Both the position numbers and the translations under genes were made by a program. Below the pieces are notes generated by a model. The model did no database searches and had not been told where the DNA came from. It worked only from the letters and a program-made list of their open reading frames with translations. Positions 7,666 to 17,500 of a stretch of 35,820 nucleotides of DNA are shown piece by piece. Every line of letters starts with the position of its first letter. Position 1 is the stretch's first letter. The DNA comes from SIAJ01 sp036266155 (GTDB lineage: Bacteria; Planctomycetota; Planctomycetia; Gemmatales; Gemmataceae), in the NCBI GenBank assembly GCA_036266155.1, contig DATANR010000108.1, positions 1-35,820 of the forward strand. The letters run 5' to 3'.

Positions 7666-9570
7666 ATGTGCGGCATCGCCGGGATTGTCGATTTACGGGG
7701 CCGGCCGGTGGATCGGCCGGCCCTGGTTCGCATGGGCGACCGGCTCGCCCATCGGGGCCCGGACGCCAAGGGCTTTCACATCGACGGTGGTGTGGGACTC
7801 GGGCATCGTCGGCTGAGCATCATCGACCTCGCCGGCGGCAAGCAGCCGATGGCGAATGCCGACGGGACCGTCTGGGTCACGTTCAACGGCGAAATCTACA
7901 ACTTTGCCGACCTGCGTGGGCCGCTCGAAGCACGCGGCTATCCCTTCGCGACGCACAGCGACACCGAGGCGATCATTCATGCCTATGAGGCCCACGGCGC
8001 GAAGTGCGTCGAGCAGTTTCGCGGCATGTTCGCGTTCGCGATTTGGGACTCGCGGCGTCAGCGCTTGTTCGCGGCGCGCGATCGCCTCGGGAAAAAGCCC
8101 TTCTTCTACACCATCGCGGACGGACAGTTTCTCTTCGCATCGGAAATGCAAGGTCTGCTCGCTCATCCGGCGGTTGAGCGCAAGATCGATCCCACGGCGA
8201 TCGACGACTACTTGACCTACGGCTACGTCCCCGCTCCACGCACGATTTTTTGCGGCGTATTCAAGCTGCCGCCGGCGCACACGTTGACATTGGATCTTGC
8301 GGCCGATGCTCCGAACCGGGCCCGGCCCCAAGTAGAACGCTACTGGAGTCTCCATTACGAACCCAAGACCAACGTCCGCGAGCCGGAAGCGCTCGAACAA
8401 CTCACGGCAATTTTGACCGAGGCCGTGCGGCTGCGCCTGGTGGCCGACGTGCCGCTCGGAGCGCTCTTGAGCGGCGGCGTCGACTCCAGCGTCGTCGTCG
8501 CGCTCATGAGCAAGCTGTCGAGCCGGCCGGTGAAGACTTTTTCCATCGGCTTCGATGACAAAGCCTTCAACGAATTGCCCTTCGCCCGACTCGTGGCCGA
8601 GCGCTACCAGACGGAACATCATGAGTTAGTCGTGCGGCCGGATGCGTTGACCGTGTTGCCGACGCTCGTGCGGCATTACGGCGAGCCGTTTGCCGACTCG
8701 TCGGGCGTTCCGAGTTATTACGTCGCTCAACTGACGCGCCAGCATGTGACGGTGGCCCTCAACGGCGACGGCGGCGACGAGTGCTTCGCCGGCTACGATC
8801 GCTACCGCGGCATGTTGCTCGCCGAGCGCTATCGGCGCATTGCCCGGCCATTGCGTTGCGGGTTGATCGAGCCCATCGCCGCACTGATCCCAGACTCGCT
8901 GCCGCGGCGGAGCCGGTTACGGCAGGCGAAGCGCTTCCTCGAATCGGCGGCGATGGACCCGGCGGATCGCTACCTGAATTGGGTCAGCTTCTTCACGCCT
9001 CGACAGAGGGCCGAATTGTATTCGAATGAATTCCGCGCTGAGTTGGCCGGCCATGATGCTGGCGGCTTTCTCCGCGACCTGTTTGCGGCAATTAATCCCG
9101 GTGCCGGACTCCTCGATCGCACATTGGCCGTCGATGTACAGTCGTATTTGCCCGACGACTTGCTTGTAAAAGTGGACATCGCCACGATGGCCAACGCGCT
9201 CGAGGCCCGGTCGCCGTTGTTGGACCACGTGGTGATGGAATTCGCTGCCCGGCTGCCAGCCAATTTGAAGATCCGCGGCAGCACGCTCAAGTATCTCTTG
9301 CGTCGACTCGCCGAGCGATTACTGCCAGCAGCAGCGTTGAACCGGCGCAAGATGGGCTTCGGCGTTCCCGTCGGCGACTGGATGCGCGGCGAACTGAAGC
9401 CGCTCGTGAATGATACGCTTCTCTCCGAGCGTGCTGCCCAGCGCGGCTATCTGAAGCCCGAAACAGTTCGGGAACTCGTGGATCAGCACCAATCACGAAC
9501 GCAAGACCACACGCACCGGCTATGGGCTTTGCTGTGGCTCGAACTCTGGTTCCGCGAGTTCATCGACTAA
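7666..9570 (+). CDS. asnB: Asparagine synthase (glutamine-hydrolysing) / EPS-type amidotransferase
   Basis: A 634-residue protein with both AsnB domains. The N-terminal class II glutaminase starts MCGIAGIVDL with catalytic Cys2 and has HRGPD, FNGEIYN and SDTEAI motifs. The synthetase domain has the PP-loop SGGVDSS at 269-275 and LNGDGGDECFAGYDRYRG further on. AsnB uses Gln and ATP to amidate Asp. The segment YGYVPAPRTIFCGVFKLPPA and the length of about 630 residues resemble the amidotransferases that travel with exopolysaccharide/exosortase loci (TIGR03108-like). Because NusG-like, Wza-like and CpsB-like genes follow within 5 kb, a role in modifying a surface polysaccharide is as likely as asparagine supply. 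The stop lies only 11 bases from the end of the convergent gene. Confidence 0.9.
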   Translation: MCGIAGIVDLRGRPVDRPALVRMGDRLAHRGPDAKGFHIDGGVGLGHRRLSIIDLAGGKQPMANADGTVWVTFNGEIYNFADLRGPLEARGYPFATHSDTEAIIHAYEAHGAKCVEQFRGMFAFAIWDSRRQRLFAARDRLGKKPFFYTIADGQFLFASEMQGLLAHPAVERKIDPTAIDDYLTYGYVPAPRTIFCGVFKLPPAHTLTLDLAADAPNRARPQVERYWSLHYEPKTNVREPEALEQLTAILTEAVRLRLVADVPLGALLSGGVDSSVVVALMSKLSSRPVKTFSIGFDDKAFNELPFARLVAERYQTEHHELVVRPDALTVLPTLVRHYGEPFADSSGVPSYYVAQLTRQHVTVALNGDGGDECFAGYDRYRGMLLAERYRRIARPLRCGLIEPIAALIPDSLPRRSRLRQAKRFLESAAMDPADRYLNWVSFFTPRQRAELYSNEFRAELAGHDAGGFLRDLFAAINPGAGLLDRTLAVDVQSYLPDDLLVKVDIATMANALEARSPLLDHVVMEFAARLPANLKIRGSTLKYLLRRLAERLLPAAALNRRKMGFGVPVGDWMRGELKPLVNDTLLSERAAQRGYLKPETVRELVDQHQSRTQDHTHRLWALLWLELWFREFID

Positions 9571-9581
9571 CGCGGTCCGCG

Positions 9582-10754
9582 TCAGTTCTTGGTCTCAAAA
9601 GAAAAGTGCTTGGTCAGCAGCGGCGAGGCGTCCGCATTGACGACATTGTCCAGAAAGACTGTATCCAGGCCGGGGCCGCCGTAGAAATAGGTGTCGGTTG
9701 GGTCTGTTAGCACGACCTGGGCGCTCGCGTTGTTCTTCCGACCCAGATACAAGAGGTCGGACCCGAGATTGAGGCCGATGTAGGCCCGATCCTTGAACAA
9801 CGTCTGTCCCGGTCGGTTAATGTCCTGCTCAATCTCGACTCGATCCCAGCCGGCCTGGGTCAGCAGGCGGAAACTGCTGTTGAAGGTCGAGTCGTCGATC
9901 GACACCTGATCGCCCACAGCGCCGCCACCGGTGTCAATCTTGGTCAGGCCGCTGACCACCACGCCGACGAGCGTAATCGTGTCGGCGGCACGCCCGCCGG
10001 TAACGCTGAGCATTCCGGCGATATCGGTGTCGCGCACGGTCAGACTGCTCGTGGAGTTCTTGTCGTCGCCGGTGTGAACGACGAGGTCGCCCAGCTGTAT
10101 CCGATTGCTGGACGAGTCATCAAACGTGATGCTGTCGCTGCCGTCATTGGCGGCGACTTGGAACGAGTCGACGTCGATGGGCGCCATGACGTTGGCCGTG
10201 TCGTTGCCGCGGCCGGCGTTGATCCGCACGGTGCTCGCCGACAGGCCATAGGGACCGTTGAACGTGACTTGGTCGCCGCCCGCCCCGAGTTGAATGCTCA
10301 AGTCGCCGAGCGTGGACACCGGACCTTGCGGCGTATTGACATCGACAACGTCGCTGCCATCGCCCGTGAGCACCTGGAATTGTCCCACGGCCAACGGCGC
10401 CGACAGGACGACATGGTCATTGCCGGGCCCCGTCCCAAGCCGGATCGAGCCGACCGAAATGCGCTCCGTACCCTCGAAGCGGATCACATCCGCCCCGTAG
10501 CCCAAGTGAAACGTAAGTCGATTCACACCCGTCTGTGATTGGAATATCGTTGCACCATTGATGGTCGTGCCGTTCTCGCCCGTGATGACGAATTCGCCCG
10601 TCGCCAGTTGCGTCACCGCAAGCTGATCCACTTGGGAAGTGCCGAGGATCGAGAGCGTCTGTGATGTCGGGTAAAAGGTTGCCTTGACGGTTGTGGCGGG
10701 CGTGATGCGTTCGTCCAGCGCAATGGCGGCAAGACGCACAGGTGGTGGAGTCAT
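9582..10754 (-). CDS. Repeat-rich secreted/surface beta-solenoid-like protein with ALDERITPA N-terminus
   Basis: From ATG 10754 the product has 390 residues (a TTG at 10769 would add five). It opens with MTPPPVRLAAIALDERITPA. This matches the ALEDRIAPA motif near the start of the giant protein at 14504 and resembles the LExR/LEPR-type motif placed at the N-terminus of many large planctomycete exported proteins. The rest is about 20-25-residue units rich in Gly, Asp, Asn, Val and Ile, with repeated G-x-G-x-D turns (GTGPGNDHVVL, TGDGSDVVDV, GAGGDQVTF, GRGNDTANV, NDGSDSITF, GPGLDTVFL). They are similar to RTX/Ca-binding or beta-helix rungs but lack strict GGxGxDxLx nonapeptides. It is probably an extracellular Ca-binding scaffold; no enzymatic motif was seen. 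It lies among exopolysaccharide genes. Confidence 0.75.
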   Translation of the reverse strand: MTPPPVRLAAIALDERITPATTVKATFYPTSQTLSILGTSQVDQLAVTQLATGEFVITGENGTTINGATIFQSQTGVNRLTFHLGYGADVIRFEGTERISVGSIRLGTGPGNDHVVLSAPLAVGQFQVLTGDGSDVVDVNTPQGPVSTLGDLSIQLGAGGDQVTFNGPYGLSASTVRINAGRGNDTANVMAPIDVDSFQVAANDGSDSITFDDSSSNRIQLGDLVVHTGDDKNSTSSLTVRDTDIAGMLSVTGGRAADTITLVGVVVSGLTKIDTGGGAVGDQVSIDDSTFNSSFRLLTQAGWDRVEIEQDINRPGQTLFKDRAYIGLNLGSDLLYLGRKNNASAQVVLTDPTDTYFYGGPGLDTVFLDNVVNADASPLLTKHFSFETKN

Positions 10755-10999
10755 GGCTGCGAGTCTCAAGGAGTGCGAGTTTGGCGGGTTTGGCCATCCT
10801 AGCGGTTAGGCAAGGTATTTGCCAATCGCTTTTTCGCGATGTTCACGTGAAATTGAATCGCACGAAACGTTAGCGCCCGACGTGAACGTCGTCTTCCGCT
10901 CGGCGATGGAGCAGGTAAAATGCGGTTGAGACGTGCGATGGTAAACTAGGATGCAGTCCCGTCGCTGGCACGCCCGAAACCGTTGCAGTGGTTTGCCGA

Positions 11000-11521
11000 A
11001 TGCACTTTGGAAACCTGGCCCCCGAGATCGATCGTTGGACGGTGCTGCGGACCTCCGCGCGCTGGGAAAAGAAGATCGCGGAAGAACTGGCGGACGTCGA
11101 CGTGCCGGTCTTCCTGCCGTTGGTCACGCGGCTGACCCGGTACGCCAGCAAGACGCAGACGACGGAGCTGCCGATGTTTGGCGGCTACGTCTTTTGTTCC
11201 GAACGCCATTTCGTGGGCAACCAACGGATCGCGCACGCAACGCGGAAGCAGGTCGCTCAAGTCTTACGGCCGCCTGACTACGCCATTCTCAAAGCGGAAC
11301 TCGAAGAGATCGCGGCGGTCACCGCGAATCATCGGCTCGTTCAAGAAAAGGTCTACGGACAGATCGGCGATCGCGTCGTCATCATGGCCGGCGCGATGAC
11401 CGGCACCGAGGGGAAGATCCTGCAACTCAGGCCGAACCAGCGCCGCTTGCGTTTGGAAGTGACCTTCCTCGGCGTGCTCATGGACGTCGAGCTAGACGAG
11501 ACACTGGTCGTCAAGTTGTAA
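11000..11521 (+). CDS. NusG-like transcription antiterminator (polysaccharide-locus type)
   Basis: A 173-residue protein from ATG 11000 (an in-frame GTG at 10988 would add four residues; neither has a clear ribosome site). The NGN domain starts RWTVLRTSARWEKKIAEEL and continues VFLPLVTRLTRYASKTQTTE and LPMFGGYVFC. The C-terminal KOW motif is IGDRVVIMAGAMTGTEGKIL. Specialised NusG paralogues (RfaH/UpxY/LoaP type) bind RNA polymerase and help it through long surface-polysaccharide operons. Nearby AsnB, Wza-like and CpsB-like genes support that role here. The stop is 7 bases from the end of the convergent export gene. Confidence 0.85.
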   Translation: MHFGNLAPEIDRWTVLRTSARWEKKIAEELADVDVPVFLPLVTRLTRYASKTQTTELPMFGGYVFCSERHFVGNQRIAHATRKQVAQVLRPPDYAILKAELEEIAAVTANHRLVQEKVYGQIGDRVVIMAGAMTGTEGKILQLRPNQRRLRLEVTFLGVLMDVELDETLVVKL

Positions 11522-11528
11522 CGCTGCC

Positions 11529-12821
11529 TTACGGAATCGAACCGGAACCGGTTGTCGTCAGGTCGCCGGCCTTGATAACCGGCGCGGCCAGGCCGAATCG
11601 GAATGCCTGGATCAGGTATTGCGTGATCGCCTCTTCCGACGTTTCTTGCAGAACGAGGATGTCGCCCGGCAACAGGCGAATGCGCTCGCGGCGATCGCGG
11701 AAGGCCTTGTTCAAGTCGACGCGAATGGCAATCTGGCCGAGCGTGCCGGTCTGACGAACGACCGTCACCTGCGAGGGATTTGGCCCGCCGATTCCACCAA
11801 TTTGCGACTGGCCGCCGAAGGCCCCCTGGCTGAAACCGCCATTGATCAGCGGTCCGCGCACGGTTGCGATCGCCTGGATCACGTCGAGATCATAGTCACG
11901 CGGCAGCGGGTACTGACCGGAGCCCAATAGCCCGGCGGTGTAAAAGACCTCGACGTTGCGTGCCTCGACGAAGACCGTGTCGCCGGACTGCAAGACCACA
12001 TCCTCCGGACGGAATGGAATCGGCTCGCCAGGTCGGATGCGCAATGGAATGCGAATGATCTCCGGCGGCTGCCCGCGCCGGGCCTTTCGCTGAACAATTA
12101 CCTCATTCTTCGCATCAGTGCCCGGCAATCCGCCGGACTTGTTCAGGGCATTGAGCACGTCGTTCTCATACGCTGGCAACTCAATGCTCGCGGCCGTCCC
12201 CTTGCGACTTGCGCCAACAAGTGATGCGCCAATGCCATTGCCCAGGCCCGGCCCGGCCGGCACGCCGGCGCTGCCGCCGTCCTCGCGGAACACTTGCACG
12301 TGATAACGCCGCGGACGCATCAGGCTGACCATAATGCGTGCCGCCTCGGGTTTGAGAATCTCTTTCTTCTTCGTGTAGGCGAACAGCAGAGCATCGCGTG
12401 CTTCCGCCAAGGTCATCCCACCGACTTTGACAGGTTCCACAAACGGAACGTTGATGGTTCCGTCGTCCTGAACGAGAATTGGGTAGCCGACTGCGGGCAA
12501 CGCACCCGCTCGCTCGGCGCTCTCCAGATGAATCGGCGGCGGCGCGTTCTTCTCGCCGAGCACGCCTTCGATGACGACGCCGAGTACATCGCCGGCCGCC
12601 AGCCGGTAGACCTCGGGCGGTTCCTGGCCGAGGAGATTCAGCGGAACTTGCTTGAACCCTTCGCGCGATTCACCGAACACCTCGTCCGGCAGACGGCTCA
12701 CCGGGATACCGTCGGCGACCGGATTCGTGAGGGCCGCGCAACCGGGCGCGATAGCCAGGGCCGCCAGGGCAAGGCCAAGTCGCCAGCAGCGGCGGATCAG
12801 CGAATCGCGGTGCAAGTTCAT
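11529..12821 (-). CDS. Polysaccharide export outer-membrane lipoprotein (Wza/SLBB family)
   Basis: A 430-residue protein. The signal region LGLALAALAIAPGCAAL carries a lipobox-like site at C28. The Poly_export domain follows: VYRLAAGDVLGVVIEGVLGE, then GYPILVQDDGTINVPFVEPV and GMTLAEARDALLFAYTKKKE. SLBB-like domains come next (YHVQVFREDGG; ENDVLNALNKSGGLPGTDAK; VLQSGDTVFVEARNVEVFYT). The C-terminus has LLPGDILVLQETSEEAITQY. Such proteins form the periplasm-to-outer-membrane channel for exopolysaccharide. A Gly-rich insert (about 180-205, and near 345) is unusual. It is followed on the same strand, and probably preceded in transcription, by the exported protein at 12868, 46 bases upstream. Confidence 0.88.
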   Translation of the reverse strand: MNLHRDSLIRRCWRLGLALAALAIAPGCAALTNPVADGIPVSRLPDEVFGESREGFKQVPLNLLGQEPPEVYRLAAGDVLGVVIEGVLGEKNAPPPIHLESAERAGALPAVGYPILVQDDGTINVPFVEPVKVGGMTLAEARDALLFAYTKKKEILKPEAARIMVSLMRPRRYHVQVFREDGGSAGVPAGPGLGNGIGASLVGASRKGTAASIELPAYENDVLNALNKSGGLPGTDAKNEVIVQRKARRGQPPEIIRIPLRIRPGEPIPFRPEDVVLQSGDTVFVEARNVEVFYTAGLLGSGQYPLPRDYDLDVIQAIATVRGPLINGGFSQGAFGGQSQIGGIGGPNPSQVTVVRQTGTLGQIAIRVDLNKAFRDRRERIRLLPGDILVLQETSEEAITQYLIQAFRFGLAAPVIKAGDLTTTGSGSIP

Positions 12822-12867
12822 TTCAGACGATCGCTCGGCGTCCGTTAGGTCAAGAGGTCACACTCGA

Positions 12868-13464
12868 TCACGGACCGGCAGGCGGCAAATACGCCGGGAA
12901 CACCGGCACAGGCTCATTCAGTTGTTGACGGCCCATGGGCGCCGGCTGGGTCGGTTTCGTAGGCAACGGCCGCGGTGTCGGCAGTGCTTCTGTTGGTTTG
13001 GCGGCCGGTGGAGTGCCAATCTCCATATTCGGCGACGCAATCGGCAGGTACACCGGCATCAACGACGTCTCACGCAAACCACTTGCGCGAGCCGCGTGCG
13101 CACCGGCGGTGAATCCCTCGGCATAGCGACCCGCGGCCATGCGCCCGGATGGACTGGTTCCCTTGCCAAAGCGGAACTGATTGGGCGGAACCGAAGGCGG
13201 CTCCGCGACGCCGCCGGCGTCGAGGTAGTCGGTGAAGCCGTCGACAAATCCCTCCGCCATGCCCGCGTCCGGGACCACGTCCCGGGACGAGCACCAGAAC
13301 TCTAGCCAGGCCTGTTGTGCCAGCTTCCGATGTTCCGCGGACTTATCGGCCAGGTCCGCGCGCATTTCCTTTTCGTAGTTGATGTTGTAAACGGACCGCG
13401 AGATCAGCGTGCACCCGCACGACGGCATGATGCCGAGCAACACGATCAGGCGGTGCCAAGCCAT
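12868..13464 (-). CDS. Exported (putative lipo-) protein of polysaccharide locus
   Basis: The ATG at 13464 has GGAG six bases upstream and gives MAWHRLIVLLGIMPSCGCTL, a short signal with possible lipidation Cys; the ATG at 13506 lacks a ribosome site. The 198-residue product has AHRKLAQQAWLEFWCSSRDV, the paired segments GMAEGFVDGFTDYLDAGG and RYAEGFTAGAHAARASG, and a Pro-rich tail. The Y/F-x-x-G-F-x-x-G segments resemble short exported proteins that accompany polysaccharide-export genes in planctomycetes. The export lipoprotein gene begins 46 bases downstream on the same strand, so an operon is likely. The function is unknown; an accessory role in export is inference. Confidence 0.65.
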   Translation of the reverse strand: MAWHRLIVLLGIMPSCGCTLISRSVYNINYEKEMRADLADKSAEHRKLAQQAWLEFWCSSRDVVPDAGMAEGFVDGFTDYLDAGGVAEPPSVPPNQFRFGKGTSPSGRMAAGRYAEGFTAGAHAARASGLRETSLMPVYLPIASPNMEIGTPPAAKPTEALPTPRPLPTKPTQPAPMGRQQLNEPVPVFPAYLPPAGP

Positions 13465-13665
13465 CCACACTCCGGCCTGGGCGCAGAATCGTCCTCCGGG
13501 ATTCATCGACCGGGTGAATTGGTAAACTTAAACGATTCTGCCGATTGTGCGTTCAGGCTGAAGGGTGTTACAGAGAAATTCGTGTGCCGACTCGGAATTC
13601 AATATTAGTACAAAGGGCGCAACAACACACCCTCCCCATTTAACGTCCAATCTGAGGATCGCCGG

Positions 13666-14445
13666 GTGGTTCCGCTGGTCGACATGCACGTGCACCTGTT
13701 GGCGGGCCTCGACGACGGGCCACGCTCGCTGGACGATGCGATCACCATGTGCCGGCGTAGCCACGCCGAGGGCGTGCGCCTGTCGGTAGCGCTTGCGCAT
13801 CAGAATGAAAGCTGGCCTGGAGTGACGCCGGATGTGATTCGGGCAGCGGCGACCCGCCTCGCGGAACGGTTGCGATCCGAAGGACTCGAGTTCTCTGTCT
13901 TTCCAACTGCCGAGGTGATGGTTGGCCCGGATACCGAGGCCGACTGGCGAGCGGGCAAACTCATGTCGGTGGCCGATCGCGGCAAATACCTGCTCGTCGA
14001 GTTTCCCCACAATCTGTACCTCGACGTTCGCGCTCTGGTGCGGACGCTCATGCACGTTGGCGTGCGCCCGATTCTCGCTCATCCGGAACGAACGCCCGAG
14101 TTACTTCACGATCCGGGTCGAATCGAGGAATTGATCGGTCTCGGCGCCCTCGTGCAGATTTCCACGGGGAGCGTCACCAAACCGGCAGATTCCCGTGCCG
14201 AGCGCGCATTGAAGAGCTGGCTTCGCCGCGGCGTGGTGCACTTGATTGGTTCGGATGGTCACTCGCCCAATCGCCGGCCGCCAAAGCTTGCGGAGGCGGC
14301 CGCCAAAATTCGCCGTTGGGCGGGCGACCGCGTGGCCGACCGCGTGTGCGGCACGCTCGGGACAGCCATCCTCCAGGGCCTATCGTTGCCAATTACTCCG
14401 CCTGAAATGCCGCGACGCAACTGGTTTGCCCGACTGGTCGGATAG
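13666..14445 (+). CDS. CpsB/CapC-type PHP-fold tyrosine phosphatase
   Basis: The GTG at 13666 is preceded by TGAGGA with 7 bases spacing. The 259-residue product starts VPLVDMHVHLLAGLDDGPRS, with the PHP metal motif HVH and the following DDGP typical of CpsB/YwqE/CapC. Further metal-binding segments are ALAHQNESW, FPTAEVMVG, LLVEFPHN, PILAHPERTPEL and LIGSDGHSPNRRPP. CpsB enzymes use Mn to remove phosphate from tyrosines of BY-kinases that control capsule assembly. No BY-kinase lies in this window, so the partner would be elsewhere. Motif spacing and length fit the family well. Confidence 0.88.
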   Translation: MVPLVDMHVHLLAGLDDGPRSLDDAITMCRRSHAEGVRLSVALAHQNESWPGVTPDVIRAAATRLAERLRSEGLEFSVFPTAEVMVGPDTEADWRAGKLMSVADRGKYLLVEFPHNLYLDVRALVRTLMHVGVRPILAHPERTPELLHDPGRIEELIGLGALVQISTGSVTKPADSRAERALKSWLRRGVVHLIGSDGHSPNRRPPKLAEAAAKIRRWAGDRVADRVCGTLGTAILQGLSLPITPPEMPRRNWFARLVG

Positions 14446-14503
14446 GTGATTGAACTTTTCGCCGCCGCGATTCGCTGTCTTGTCAACCTATCCACCGAAG
14501 CCG

Positions 14504-17500
14504 TCATATCTGCCGCACTTCGAAGTCGCCGGTCAGCAACTGCGTGCCTCCGGCGGCTCTGTCGTACGTCAGTTTCGGGTTCTTGACCGATAGTCCGCCG
14601 AAGGTTGAGTGGAACACAAACCCAAATTTCGTGCCGCTGTTGTCCGCGTCGACACTGCTGAGCGATACTTTTTTGAAGCTGTACGCGATCACGAAGCTGT
14701 TTGCAAACGCCTTGCTCTTGCCCAACACGACGAACGAGCCGATCGTGCTTGGCAAATTGAAGCTCCCGGCGCCGTCGTCCGGGCCGGTGTAGCCAGCAAG
14801 AAGTCGGCTGTCCGTGAACGAGCCAACCGAGATGGCGCCGACGTCGCCGATCGTGCCGCTCAAGCCGCCGACGAGGATCGTGCTACCGGCCGCAGCACCG
14901 GCGACTTTGAGCGACTTCAAGGCCGGCGAGTTCGGCTTCAAACCGGTGCCGGCGATCGTGAGGTTGGATTTGAAGTCGCCCGGAATAGCGGCCGTCGTCG
15001 TCGTCTTCGCTTTGCCAACGACTCTGATACTGCCGACGCTGGGTGCCGCGATGTTGCCGGCGCCGACGCTGATTGCTTTCAAGCTGGTCAGCGGCGCCCC
15101 GGTGATCACGACGTCCGTGCCATCGCTAATGACGCCGGTTGTGATCTTGGTCCCAAGCCCCGGCTTTGGCGGCGCACCGGCGAGCGTGATGTCGGCCCCA
15201 TTCTTGATGTCGCCGACGACCAGCGAACCAACGAAGCTCGTCAAATGGATGCCGGCGCCGGTCACATCTGTCTTCGCCAGCGCCAGGCTCTTCGCGCCCG
15301 TCCCGTCGACTTCGCCGATCTGCACGCGGCCATTGCCATTGCCGCCCTTCGGCTTCTTCACGCCCACGCTCACGATCGATTTACTCGGGTCGGTCCCCGC
15401 CAGGTCCATCTTGGCGATCGGCCCAATGCCGTTGGTCAGGTAGTAGTTCAAGCTCCCGACTTTGCCGGCGAGTTTCATCGTCACCAGATCGCCGTCCGCG
15501 TCGGTGAAGGTTGTTCCTCCTGGCTTGGCATCGCTCGGCTGGATCGTCAAGACGGCCGTGCTTTGGTTGCCGAGTCCCGCGTTGCCGCCCGGTGAAGTCA
15601 GCGCCAGCTTGATGGTTTCCCAGCCCTCGCTCACGTCGTCGTCGCGGATCGTAATGGTAAAGCTCTTGTCGGCCGTGTCGCCGTCGGCCCAACTCAGCGT
15701 GCCGCCGGCAACGACATAGTCGGAACCGACGTTGGCCGTGCCATCGGTCACTGAGTAATTGACCGTCGCCGCGCCGTAGGTTCCAAACGACCGTTGCACG
15801 GTGATCGTCATCGTGACAAATGCATGATCGGGAGCGTCCGACTCGTTTGTCGAATACGTTGCCGAATCGAACGCGAACGCGGCACGTTCGTGGATCACGA
15901 TCGTCGCCGTGGTTGCAACGCCCAATGCTCCCGGAATGCTGGCGTTGCTCAACAGCACGCCAAAAGAGGAGTCAAATTCGAATCCGCCGTCATCAAGGAC
16001 CTGCACCGGAATCGTCTTCGGCGTCGAGTCGCCGGCGTTCCAATGCAGCGTCCCCGAAGCGGCCACGTAATCCTGGCCCGCGAGTGCCGTGCCATCGGTT
16101 GTCGTGTAGTGAATATCGAGCGGCCCTTCAGCGGCGTCGGCCCGCGTAACCACGACATTGACAATTGGAGCGTCCTTCTCAATGGCATCGTAAACGGTTG
16201 GCGTGAATTGCACGGTCCCGGACCGCACATACGTCACGGCATTCTGACTGCCCGTCGACGCCGCGTTGCCATTCCCTGCCAGGTCGCTCACGACCGAAGC
16301 CGGCAGAGATACAACCACGCCGCCGCCGGCCGTCATGCCGGTCACGATGACGACGTAGATCGAACCGCTACCCGAGACCGCGGCGACGAGGTTGCCGGGG
16401 GCCGTGCTCACCGACAGATCGATGTCCTCCGCTGCCAAGCCAATCACCGGCTCGCTAAAGATCACATCGAACTTGATGGCTGTCTCCGCGGTCGGATTCG
16501 CCTGTCCGACCGATGGTGCAATCGTCAGGGTCGGCGCCTGATTGTCGAACAGCACGGTGTTGTCGGTACTGGTCGCCACCGCATTGCCATTACCGGCCAA
16601 GTCGGTGACGGCATCCGCGTCGATGGTGGCGACAACCGTGCCTGATGAGGTCATGCCGTCGACCGTGACGACGTACGCATTTGGCCCCGTGCCGGGGGCG
16701 ACCGCGGCCGTCAGGATTCCACCAACGCTGCCAGAGATTGCGACCTTTGATGCGTCGAAGCCGATTACCGGCTCGCTAAAGACAACGTCGAAGCGGATGC
16801 CCGCCGCGTTCGTGGGATCGAACTGGTCCCCTGCTTGATTGATGATGACCGTGGGCGCCGTCGTGTCCATCGTCCAGTCGACCGCCTTGGCGCCAATGCC
16901 CGAGTTGCCGGCAAGGTCCGTGACGCCAGAATCATCCACTGTCAAGACAAAAGCGCCCTCAGCAACGGTGAACGCCGACAGGCCGTCGATTCGAAAGACC
17001 GACGCACGCAACGGCGTGAGTGTCAAGCCGCTCATTGCGACGGGCACTCCGTCGAGCGTGAGGCTGATGTCGGTCGGGTCGAACGTCACCGGATTAATCG
17101 CTTCGGAGAAACTGACATCAACTGAGTCGACGGTGGTATGTCGCAGGTTTGGAGTGATCGACGAAAGGCCCTGCACCGACGGCGCCGTCGTGTCCATGAC
17201 CCAGCCTGTCGACGCCGAGTCCGTTCCAGCATTCCCGGCCAGGTCATCGATGGCGCTGCCATTGACCGTCATGAAATAGGCACCATCACCACCCGTCGCC
17301 GCGGCCAGGCCGCTGATGCGATACGATGATCCGCCGAGCGGCATCACCGTAACCGCACCCAGCGCGACCGCATTCCCGTCGCGCGTCAATCCGAAGTCGG
17401 CGGCCCCAACGGTTGCCGGGTCGATCGGCTCTGAGAAGTTGATGTCGATGGCATCAATTGCGGTGTTCGTCGGATTCGGGTTGACGGCAGCGATGCTCAC

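Noticed and set aside
7693..8622. 309-codon minus-strand open frame inside the AsnB-like gene
   Set aside because: Antisense shadow; no ribosome site or known motif, and AsnB motifs are complete on the plus strand.
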